In this document: piece after piece, positions 12,945-21,444 of the stretch | Position numbering within the stretch: position 1 is the stretch's first letter | Layout of the letters: every line of letters starts with the position of its first letter | Assembly: GCA_025526935.1 (NCBI GenBank) | Contig: JAHLKD010000094.1 | Location: 150,132 to 214,131 of the forward strand | Reading direction: 5' to 3' | DNA: 64,000 nucleotides | DNA from: Cladochytrium replicatum | Lineage: Eukaryota; Chytridiomycota; Chytridiomycetes; Cladochytriales; Cladochytriaceae | The notes under the pieces: model-generated | Told to the model about the DNA's origin: nothing | The model's input: only the letters and a program-made list of their open reading frames with translations | Databases searched by the model: none | Program-made: the position numbers and the translations under genes

Positions 12945-13390
12945 ATCCTGTTGCTAAACGCTCGTGCATTGCAGATCGCTCAAAGAACTGTTACTGTCAC
13001 AGCATAGATTCATGAAACAAGGTTTCGTTATGACCGACTGGTGGGGAACCGCCTCAGTTGTCGCTGGTAGCGCAAAGCCCGGATCCGACATGATGATGCT
13101 GGAAACTTTGAAGGATCTGACACGCTCATTTGGGCAGCTGGACTTGCAGACCAGATCGACAGTGCAGTGCGAACAATAACAAAGCAATGTACGAGCTACA
13201 CGGGGAACGAGTGGGAGACGAGGAAAAAAAGGAAACTGCCCCATGGAACTGGATCCTGTTACCGTAAACCGAATCGTACTTAATTTTTTGCAGAGATTGT
13301 GAGATTCTTGGATTACTCATGATTGAACGACATGGCGACTAGGATCTTGGGAGCGTGGATCAAGATTGGCCAGGTTCGGTAAATATGAGT
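12945..13390 (+). pseudogene. GH3 beta-glucosidase fragment
   Basis: The peptide LLSQHRFMKQGFVMTDWWGT is followed by AGSDMMM-like residues (PGSDMMM). In glycoside hydrolase family 3 the catalytic nucleophile is the Asp of the GFVxSDW motif, here TDW, followed about 15-20 residues later by GxDM. Further on, across stops and frame changes, come SAVRTITKQ-like residues and LNDMATRILGAWIKIGQ, which matches the NDMVTRILAAYYKLGQ-type segment of fungal beta-glucosidases. Only about 120 residues of an enzyme of roughly 750 or more remain, with no catalytic acid/base domain, so this is a relic. It may have been acquired and lost, or displaced by local rearrangement. Confidence 0.7.
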
Positions 13391-13859
13391 TTAATCTCTT
13401 GGATGGGATAATAGTTCAAAAACATGGATTGCTTTTCCATCTAGATTGTTCTTTTGACGCAGAAAGACACCGGTTTGGCTGGCTTTAGCACGCTTCGAAC
13501 TTGTGCTGCTGCTAGAAACCTCCCGTTTGAGCTTGTCGTTCATTGTATCTTGTATAATATTCATGACATCTAAGTGACCTGTGACCTGACCGATAGTGTT
13601 TCACCATAAACGGCTACATTACAATATCCGTGCCATCGCCCAGCCCCAGCCATTTCTAAGAATTTGCATTCAAATTATTCTTTTAAAACCCGTTTCCCCC
13701 CCACATTCTCTTCCCCTACCCTGCACTCTTTCTTCTGTTCCTGCGCTCTGGGCTACTGCTTGAAGAATCCCCACTCTCGCTGCTCTCGCTTCCTCATTGC
13801 CACTTGCACTGTCGTTGTCAACCGGCAACCTAAGCGTACTTCTCTGTTCAGCAAATCTT
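13391..13859. promoter_or_regulatory. upstream region of zinc-finger gene
   Basis: About 470 bp without a gene. The last 180 bp are CT-rich on the plus strand (13680-13800), as in many fungal promoters of well-expressed genes. No TATA box is clear. Confidence 0.35.
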
Positions 13860-14906
13860 ATGTTCGATCAACCCCAGTTCAGTTCACCCAACCAACATCT
13901 CTTCGCGCCTACCGACGGCGCACTGAATTGGAACCTACCTCCTGATATTCTGAACTTTGGCAGTACCGGCGCCTCAACTACGCAAGGAAACTTCGACTCT
14001 TCTTTATTGGCCCCTGTCGATTTACAGCTGCTTCTGAGTGACGCGAACACCTTACTCTTGCCATCGCCCAACGACGGAGTTAATTATTTGTACTCCCCGG
14101 ATTTAAGTAACCCAAGCTCTCAATCTGCGGCATCTTCTCTGTCGCCGCCTTCTGATCCTATCGACCTATCGTGGTTGAATTCGTTTTTACCCAGCCCATC
14201 TCCTGTGCCTTACAACCAAACTAGTTCCACCATGACTATCCCCGACATATTTGTGTCGGAGAGCGGTGCAGTCAAGTACGAACCTGCTATCAATTCTGGA
14301 CATCACTCGATGTATGATGTATTCGGCTCAATGACCACCAACGCCTTTCCGGCGTCGCCCCCGTCTAACTCACCTACTCCCTCGTCTCCCCACTCAACCG
14401 CTTCATCGCGCAGCTCAAGTCCCGAGTCTCTCCCGCCATCTGTGACAGACATTCTCTCTTCCTGCCAGACCCTTGGCATTTCACCCTCCAATCTGTTGAC
14501 CGATCTTGGATCAATCCCGGCGCCCACTAAGTCAGGGCGCAACATTGCCCCGAAGATCTACTCTTGCCCCGTCGAAGGGTGTAACCACACCTTCACTCGT
14601 CTCTTCAACCTCCGTGCTCACGCTAAAACTCACGACCCGTCTCGCAACCGGCCCTTCCAGTGCACCGAGTGCGACAAATCTTTCTGCAGACAACATGATC
14701 TCGACCGCCATGCGACTGTTCACTCCAAAGTCCGCGCTTTCAACTGCTCGTACTGCCTGCGGCCCTTCACTCGAATCGATGCGAAGAACCGTCATGAGCG
14801 TGACAAGTGCCACGTCGTAAAGGCCATCCGCGGTGAACCCAAGGTTGCTGCTGCTGTTCTCGCTGCGGTCGTGGCGAACCATGCAAAAGGTCCCGAAAGT
14901 GGCTAA
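13860..14906 (+). CDS. C2H2 zinc-finger transcription factor
   Basis: A single-exon frame of 348 residues starts at ATG 13860 (MFDQPQFSSPNQ). The first 240 residues are rich in Ser, Pro and Asn with acidic patches, typical of an activation region. Then come three fingers: CPVEGCNHTFTRLFNLRAH (C-x4-C form), CTECDKSFCRQHDLDRH (C-x2-C) and CSYCLRPFTRIDAKNRH (C-x2-C, with a late terminal Cys/His in RHERDKCH). This order, one C-x4-C finger followed by C-x2-C fingers near the C-terminus, resembles fungal stress and developmental regulators of the Msn2/Crz1 type. The DNA target cannot be deduced. The third finger ends C-H rather than in the usual second His spacing, so it may be structurally weak. 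Confidence 0.9.
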   Translation: MFDQPQFSSPNQHLFAPTDGALNWNLPPDILNFGSTGASTTQGNFDSSLLAPVDLQLLLSDANTLLLPSPNDGVNYLYSPDLSNPSSQSAASSLSPPSDPIDLSWLNSFLPSPSPVPYNQTSSTMTIPDIFVSESGAVKYEPAINSGHHSMYDVFGSMTTNAFPASPPSNSPTPSSPHSTASSRSSSPESLPPSVTDILSSCQTLGISPSNLLTDLGSIPAPTKSGRNIAPKIYSCPVEGCNHTFTRLFNLRAHAKTHDPSRNRPFQCTECDKSFCRQHDLDRHATVHSKVRAFNCSYCLRPFTRIDAKNRHERDKCHVVKAIRGEPKVAAAVLAAVVANHAKGPESG

Positions 14907-16140
14907 GAGTTGTGAGGATTTCTCTTCTTGAAGTTGGACCAGTTTCCAAACCTTATCCCATACGTTCTTGTTTGATTTCGATCAAACGAACAAATGCTTG
15001 TGCTTTTCGGTAGGCGACGGATCCTCTTGCTCATGGTAAGCTCATTCCTTGCGTGGTGTATGTATGTGTTCTGATTTTTTGTTTTATTCAGTTTGATGCG
15101 AACCGAGATCTTGTAATCTCGATGACCGCTCCATGTGAGGTTTCCAATATGCTTACTGCTTCTTTCTGCGCTTTCCCACTTTGTGGACGTGCGTCAATCT
15201 TTCGCTTTCCTCGCTCTGCGGGATGTGCGCATATTCTGTTATTTGGAGTGTCTATGCACATTTCTTCCTTCGACCATGTTCCTTTTTCACAATAAAACAA
15301 GTCTTGATGAATTGCTATTGGTTTTCACTGCCGAAAATGTTTCTTAATGGTCTTTCGAGCTTCTCGTCATGACAACCTGATGATAACCCAGGTGTTCCAC
15401 TGAAGTCAAGTACTGTGCCCATCCCACGCCAGTGCTGGGATTATGTTACTGAAGTTTCTTTGATCCCGTCCTCACCTTGTGGTGAGACAAAGTTGTGAAT
15501 GGAATCCGATCCAACGTCTAAAACTAACCATCTGTAAACATTCAACGGAAGTTGCAAGCCTGAGTAACTTCTCTGCAGAAAAGGGTCGGCATCAGTAATT
15601 ACCATGGCCAAATCTATGTGGTACAGTGCGGCAACCTTTTATTTAACTGTAGCTTGCAAATAAGTCTCGGCGTTTATTTGGTGATGGGTCCTAAAAATGT
15701 CAACAGTCTCCTTCTCTTATGCTCTTCTTGCAAGTGTTTGGACAGCAAACGGCTGAGTGTTCCGGATGACGGAACACTCACCGCCACCAGAGCGCATTGG
15801 ATTCGCTGAAGAGTAGCAATTCGCTGAAGAGTAGCAATACTAAGGTTGTTAGTCGGTGAATGTCGGGCCCCCTTCCGCTTCAACTTGAGATTTGGATCGC
15901 AATGCGATGTAATGAAGACGCCGTTTCCGATGATCCAAGCTTGGCCCTGGAAAGGTTACTCTCACATGTAGTATAGTACTTTTGCACTCTTCTGGTTAGC
16001 CGAATTCGCTCAATCTCAATCCGGGGGGATGTTTATTGAAATGATTTCATTGCCCATTTGATGATGCCATGATGATGATATATTTTCTTGTTTTCTGTTC
16101 CCAGGTCGGGTGAGGGCTCCGTGATTGGGAACACTTTGAT
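14907..16140. other. intergenic, 1.2 kb
   Basis: The first 400 bp are T-rich and probably hold the 3' UTR and terminator of the zinc-finger gene. A short direct duplication of TCGCTGAAGAGTAGCAAT occurs at about 15803-15838. No coding frame with supporting motifs was seen on either strand. Confidence 0.4.
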
Positions 16141-17253
16141 ATGTGCGAAGTGGTCGTAAACTTTCAGGCTCAAACCTGTGCCGGAGGACTGTTCTGTACA
16201 CTGGCTATTGCCATGAGTGCATGGGAAGTATGTCTACGCAAATAAAATACTTCTGGGATCTAAATTTTTTAAAACCAAAGAATTTTGAAAGAATCAGAAA
16301 CCGAATCCTTTCAACATCTATCCTGCTCTGCGTCGGCCTGATGGCAACTTTTTCAATGATAAACTTTTTTGGTGAGAAAGCATCGTGGAGGCAATATGGA
16401 AGTATATTAAGGTGATTACAAGCATTAATATCCGCCAAGCCTGAAGATGCTGGGGGGATATCTGCCTACAATGGCATCTTTTACGTTCTCTCCTGGGGGG
16501 CTCTTACATTCCACTCCGCAACACGAGCTTTCATGATTCTTCTGCCACGAACAAGAGTTCCCGTTTGGACACTGAGTCTCGGGATCACTGTTCTTCAATT
16601 GGCGCTTAGTGGGGCAGGTCTGTACAGTTACGCGAAGATAAAACTCGGCTTTGTCGAAGGTATGCCATACAATAACGGCGCGGTACATCATCGCTGAACA
16701 CATTATTAATGGTGTGCGTTTCAAGACTACGCGGCTTTGTCGCAAATCACGCTCATAGAATCGATCTGGTACAGTATGATCGAGTCTGTCTTGTTCATAA
16801 CTACACAGTACGGCTGCTCCCATTCGGGTGAACATGTATTCATCCACAGTGCTTTAAGGTACAAGATTTTTTGGACGCTCAAGGAAGCTCAACCAGGTCA
16901 CAGCGCGATGCAGCCCACCGCCCTCTTCAAGACATCTCTTCGCATAGCTCTGTATATTTTCAACGTTGTCATGGTGTACCTGACCATAGGAGGCTACTTT
17001 GCAATCCCTATTAGTAAGTCTTCTCCACGGCTGGATGGTGCACTAATGTAACACTCTGATCCCCCTTACTCAGTCTCGTAAGTAACTGGGTCGGATTGCA
17101 CCTATTCGCCCAACTTTCTCTTTGTTTGGTAGAGGTTGGTCGTTGAATGGGATGGCGATTTGTGTTCTGATTCTCATGACGGACGCAAGCCGCTTCCAGA
17201 GTGCCCTGGATACGCTGAAAAGAAATCCTACAGATGTCAAGACTCATCGGTGA
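16141..17253 (+). CDS. seven-helix membrane protein, six exons
   Basis: I assembled this gene by splice phase because no single frame reveals it. Exons are 16141-16227, 16281-16371, 16423-16659 (or from 16447), 16726-17013, 17074-17077 and 17133-17253, giving 275 (or 267) residues. Introns are 51-75 bp with GTATGT/GTGAG/GTATGC/GTAAGT donors. Predicted helices: GGLFCTLAIAMSAW; STSILLCVGLMATFSMI; YNGIFYVLSWGALTF; LSLGITVLQLALSGAGLY; ITLIESIWYSMIESVLFI; LYIFNVVMVYLTIGGYF; MAICVLILMTDASRF. Seven helices, a short N-terminus and a charged short tail (TLKRNPTDVKTHR) suggest a GPCR-like fold. No family motif such as DRY or NPxxY is present, so the receptor role is conjecture. The fifth exon is only 4 nt; without it the frame hits a stop. 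Confidence 0.6.
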
Positions 17254-17767
17254 ATGGCGGAGCCAGTCGATGGTGCAAATGGGGAACCTGGTTATATAAT
17301 TTACGAGATCGGATGCTGCCTTTGCTCGAACAGCACCAGTATTCAAAGATTCTGGTCGATCAAGATCAAATTGGGCTTTTGGCGGAGGTTCATCCTGATC
17401 GAATCTGTTCTGTTTATCAGTGTTTCCGTGGCACAAGCAGTTGTGTAGATCACATGTACACCTTCTATGTAGCAAATACGAATGTAATCATCTATTGTGG
17501 ACGGTTGCTGTCCAGTGCAACACCGACTCACCAATTATCAATGTCACGTGACACATCCAACCCTCTCCTCCAATCGTGTGCTTCCCCGTGTTCCTGTTCC
17601 ATTCCGTGTTGCCCAGGCACAGGCACAGGCACGGTATCTCACGTGTCCAATTGTCTTGCTCATGTGACTCCATCCCACATTCTCCTGGCACGGATGGATC
17701 AGATTCCCATTCTGTGATCCCTATAAAACCAGGTGCGTGGTGCCGCAATGTTTGTACTATTGAAACC
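17254..17767. promoter_or_regulatory. promoter region of the low-complexity protein gene
   Basis: This region holds two CACGTG-type E-boxes (TGTCACGTGACA near 17540 and CTCACGTGTC near 17640), a CACAGGCACAGGCACAGGC short repeat near 17612 and a TATA box near 17721. An open frame right after the seven-helix gene stop is probably chance. Confidence 0.45.
17721..17728 (+). promoter_or_regulatory. TATA box
   Basis: CTATAAAA lies 46 bp upstream of the ATG at 17768, a usual distance for a short 5' leader. Confidence 0.5.
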
Positions 17768-19663
17768 ATGTCTGAGAACCTGCAATTCAAACCAGCTGAA
17801 GTCGTCATCTCCGCTGCCGGAAACGATCCCATGAACGTCGATGAGAAGGGAAAATCGACCGAGCGAACCAGCTCATCGCTGGGAGGTCCCGCTCCTGCTC
17901 CGGCTAGGGATTATTGGGGCTGGAATTTCACCTCTCCAGAGTCTCGTAAGAAGAAAGGTGGCCGTCGTCGCCACCGTCGCTCGCCCTCGGTATCATCTTC
18001 CTCGTCCTCGTCTTCTTCCTCCTCGTCGTCATCCTCCTCGTCTTCCTCATCTTCGTCATCGTCGTCCTCTGACTCCGATTCGGACAAGAAAGTCCGCCGC
18101 AACCGCTCCGCCTCCCCCCACCGTCGCAAGGGCAAACACGGTCGTCGCGGACACGGTCACAGGCAAGATTCCTACAGCGACCCCCACGGCCGCTTCCGTC
18201 TCCTCCGTGTCGTGGGCAAGATTGATCACGTCTACACCCGCCGCATCTCCAAGATTCACGGAAAGTACTCCCGCCACGCACAGAAACGTGCTGAAAAGTT
18301 CTCGAGGAAGCAACATGCGTACGCTGAGAAAATGTCGAAACTACACCACGAGCAGTCGAGTCTGGGCGGTCAGTCGGTTGAGCGGGCTGACGAGATCCGC
18401 GCGAGAATCGATTCGCTTCGCGAGGCGATGGCGGACAATCAGGCAGAGTTTCAGAGAGGAAATGCGGCCGAGTTGGAGAGGGTGCAACGACGCACGGAGA
18501 GAGTGAGGAGCAAGTGGACCTACAAGCGGGAGAAGATTGGCAGAAAGTTCTTCGGTCATCATGGACACCACGGCCCAGCACCGCCAGTTCCCCCCACTCC
18601 AATGGCACCCCCAGTTCCGCCTGCAGTCCCCGGTCCACTGCCCCCCACGCCGCCCGTTCCGCCCACGCCACCCAGCGTTGGCTTTGGAGGATCTTTCGGA
18701 CCACGCGGCTTTGGAGGTCATCGCGCCGGTAGAGGCGGTTTCGGACGTGGCGGCTTCTTTGGTGGATCCTTCCCGAACCCTAACTTTGGACCTAGCGGAC
18801 CCCTAGGGCCTGGTGGACCCCTGGGGCCTGGTGGACCCCTAGGACCTGGTGGACCATTCGGACCGGAGGGACCGTTGGGACCTCGCGGACCGTTTGGTCC
18901 CGATGGACCCTTCGGCGGTCGCGGGGGTCGGGGCGGTCGCCACGGATCCTGGCACCACCACCACCACCACCACCACCCCCATCGCGCCCAAACGATCGAC
19001 CAGGAACGTATAGAGTCCATCATTCGTGACGTGCAGGCCCAAGTCGGCACCAACATCGTCGACGTCCGTCGCATCGTCGACGAAGCCCAGCGAGAACTCC
19101 GAGGCCACTTCTCCCGCGCCGGTGCCGAGGCGTCCCGCTCGGGCGTGAACGCTGTGGAAACGCTCGTGGACAGAGTGCTTACGACCGTCTCTTCCATTCT
19201 CGACAGCCTCTCCTCCTCGTCGTCCAGCGGCGATGTAGCTGCAAAGAAAGCTGCAGAGGCGGCGGCGGAAACTGCGGCGCGAACGGCGGCGATCACTGCT
19301 GCGAGTGCCGCAGCGGAAAGTGCGGCTGAACACGCAGCGAGGGAAGCGGCTGAAACTGCGGCGAGGAACGCGGCGTTGGCGGCCGGCGCGAGTGCGGAAC
19401 GCGCAGCTGAAGCAGCGCAGGCGGCGGGACAGGCGGCGGCACAGGCAGCCGCAGAAGCAGCTGCGTCGGGCTTCGCATACTCGGCCGATGCGAACCACGG
19501 ACCCCCGCTACCTCCGTACATGGAGTACGAGTACGACGATCAGAACGCGTATGTGGACGTGGCGAGTTACGTCGAGACAGGGGAGATGCCTCCTATGCCC
19601 CCCATCCCGCCTATCCCTCCCATGCCGGAGGTACCTGATGTTCCCAGCGTGCCCAAGCAGTGA
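17768..19663 (+). CDS. low-complexity Ser/Gly-Pro/His/Ala protein with WGW-TSP motif
   Basis: A single-exon frame of 631 residues. Segments in order: an acidic start; the motif [15 protein letters not shown] at about residue 52; an uninterrupted Ser tract of more than 30 residues followed by basic RR/HR patches; a central charged, helix-forming region of about 120 residues with RADEIRARI and [15 protein letters not shown]; a Pro/Val-rich linker; a collagen-like Gly-Pro block with GGPLGPGGP repeats; a run of nine His; a helical segment; a long Ala-rich amphipathic block built on AAExAAxxAA; and a Pro-rich [11 protein letters not shown] end. No enzyme domain is present. The Ser/Arg/His composition suggests an aggregating, metal- or nucleic-acid-binding scaffold. 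A strong antisense open frame covering 18718-19521 is a shadow of the repeats. Confidence 0.8.
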   Translation: MSENLQFKPAEVVISAAGNDPMNVDEKGKSTERTSSSLGGPAPAPARDYWGWNFTSPESRKKKGGRRRHRRSPSVSSSSSSSSSSSSSSSSSSSSSSSSSSDSDSDKKVRRNRSASPHRRKGKHGRRGHGHRQDSYSDPHGRFRLLRVVGKIDHVYTRRISKIHGKYSRHAQKRAEKFSRKQHAYAEKMSKLHHEQSSLGGQSVERADEIRARIDSLREAMADNQAEFQRGNAAELERVQRRTERVRSKWTYKREKIGRKFFGHHGHHGPAPPVPPTPMAPPVPPAVPGPLPPTPPVPPTPPSVGFGGSFGPRGFGGHRAGRGGFGRGGFFGGSFPNPNFGPSGPLGPGGPLGPGGPLGPGGPFGPEGPLGPRGPFGPDGPFGGRGGRGGRHGSWHHHHHHHHPHRAQTIDQERIESIIRDVQAQVGTNIVDVRRIVDEAQRELRGHFSRAGAEASRSGVNAVETLVDRVLTTVSSILDSLSSSSSSGDVAAKKAAEAAAETAARTAAITAASAAAESAAEHAAREAAETAARNAALAAGASAERAAEAAQAAGQAAAQAAAEAAASGFAYSADANHGPPLPPYMEYEYDDQNAYVDVASYVETGEMPPMPPIPPIPPMPEVPDVPSVPKQ

Positions 19664-19828
19664 TGGATTGAAACGTTGAGCTTTTTGATTTTGAAACAGT
19701 GATGACAGTGTTGGTTAGCATTTTATTTGTATCTGTGACCCTATGTATAATTTTTTTGAATGGAAAATGAGATGTTTGTAAGAATGGCCAATAAAAAATT
19801 TGGATTCTAGTCCACCTGAAACAACAAT

Positions 19829-19936
19829 CCTAAAACCACCAGCGCATGCCATTGTGAGAGCCTAAAACCACCAGCGGATGCCATTGTGAGAGTCTAATCC
19901 ATCATCCTAAACCACCAGCGGACGCCATTGTGAGAG
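19829..19936. repeat. three copies of a 32-bp repeat
   Basis: The unit CCTAAAACCACCAGCGGATG plus CCATTGTGAGAG occurs at 19829-19860, 19861-19892 and about 19906-19936, with 1-3 differences and a 13-bp insertion before the third copy. It lies about 170 bp after the stop of the low-complexity gene, just beyond its probable polyadenylation region. Confidence 0.9.
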
Positions 19937-20332
19937 TATTTTAACTTGGTCATGGTGCTCGTCACTTCCGTGTGTGCAATTCCGCCGGACTGCCACAGAA
20001 TCCACCTCAGACTTCTCCAAGAACTGACCTTGACGCTTAAAAAGAAGGTATGGTTCAAGACGTTCTTCATGATGCTCGTGCCTTGAAAATGCAACCCGTT
20101 TTGAAAAGAATACATGCTTAATATGGGTCTATTCATGAGAACCTGAATTCATGGCAAGACTTGAAAGCAATCCATACTTCACGCTCTTTGATTCCGAGAC
20201 TTCAAGAGAGGAATGTCGTATTTTTATTTTACATTTCTAGGGTGCACCAAAAATTTCCATTCAGACACCCGGCCTCCATTGTTCTCTGCAACGCCTGTTC
20301 TCCTCCAGTTGGAGAGGCGCTGCTACCTTTAA
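19937..20332. other. intergenic, nothing recognised
   Basis: Stop-rich in all frames; it ends in the upstream region of the WGW-repeat gene relic. Confidence 0.35.
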
Positions 20333-21084
20333 ATGCTCATCCACTCCTTCCGAATCATCATCATCCCGATCAAGACTGAAAATCAGCAATTTACAACTGA
20401 ACCCATAGTCGACCCCCTCGCCGAAAACAACGGAAAGCAGGATAAACAGGTTCGGGGTTGGGGAATCACTTCACCCGACTTTCGGCAGAAGATATCCAAA
20501 GCAGGAAATGGGAGCGATCTTCGCGAGTCCACGGACGCTCGAGAGAAAGAGTTTTGGGGAATCGGGTTCACTAACAAAGACGAAGGAGTTGCTTCGACTA
20601 CTTGAACCCCACCTGGCGACGAGAAAGGAACTTCTAAGGAAGAAGACGGAGGTGTAGTTGGCGCGGGCCCTCCGGCGCGGGAGAAGGAGTTTTGGGGAAT
20701 CGGATTTACATCCCCCGACTTTCGACACAAGAAATGCAAAAAGAAGTAGCCGCATCTTCAGACGAGAAACGAACCGCCGAGGAAGTTGTTGAGGGAGCGG
20801 CAGCAGCTCCTAAGAAAGAGGTCTGGGGATGGGGATTCACATCGCCAGACTTTCGTCACAAGAAAGGCAAAGACGAAGATGTGGTCACCACCGATGTGGA
20901 GGCAAGCTCTACAATGTAAAACATCCGCCAGCACGTGAGGAGTAGGCGGGTCTGCTCCTGCCGCTCCAGCAAAAGAGTTCTGGGGGTGGGGAATTACTTC
21001 GCCCGATCGCCGCGAAAAGAAACCCGAACAAGACAAGGATGCCGCAAAATCTGCATTCTCGGTTGATTATCGGTTACTTCTGTG
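20333..21084 (+). pseudogene. decayed gene of five WGWG-TSPDFR repeats
   Basis: The plus strand carries five copies of an aromatic motif: VRGWGITSPDFRQK (about 20452), EFWGIGFTNKDEG (20549), EFWGIGFTSPDFRHKK (20687), EVWGWGFTSPDFRHKK (20818) and EFWGWGITSPDRREKK (20974). Spacing is roughly 100-160 bp, with Glu/Lys/Ala-rich linkers between. The first three share a frame but a TGA separates the second from the third. The fourth is in a different frame after a stop, and the fifth returns to the first frame. I could not find introns that repair this, so I call it a decayed tandem-repeat gene, though a multi-exon structure is not excluded. The same motif sits once in the N-terminus of the neighbouring low-complexity protein. 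I do not recognise it from any named family. Confidence 0.6.
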
Positions 21085-21444
21085 ATCATGTTTGATTTAT
21101 TTGAAACGAATTAGAACTTGTGAAAGCAGTCAAGCATGTCCAAATGTAGCAATAAATGAAAAAGAGTGTTCAAAACTTGCTAGAGTCGCACCCTTAAACT
21201 ATATATACCCAGAAAGGGCTCCACATTGTTGCAAGTGTTTCAAGCTGGTGTCTGGTTTCAACGGTAATATCTCAATATAAGCAGTGGCACTAATGTCTCG
21301 ACCGCTCAGACTTTCTGAAAATGTCATGACCCACGCAAGCACCAAAAGCAGCATGACAACGGTCGATCCTTAACACTCGGAGTGGTAGTTTATCCTTGAA
21401 TTGTTCCCGAGATTAAAATTAAAATCAACGCCCCTCTCTTTATC
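21085..21444. promoter_or_regulatory. upstream region of single-finger protein gene
   Basis: About 360 bp, AT-rich, with an ATATATA stretch near 21200. No clear regulatory motif. Confidence 0.35.

Noticed and set aside
17254-17448. Hydrophobic open frame directly after the seven-helix gene stop (AEPVDGANGEPGYIIYEIG)
   Set aside because: It is in frame with the gene but beyond a TGA. The seven helices are complete before it, so read-through is not needed.
18718-19521. 267-codon antisense open frame with Ala/Pro/Gly-rich product
   Set aside because: It mirrors the repeat composition of the plus-strand low-complexity gene, which has a TATA box and a shared motif. It has no independent feature.
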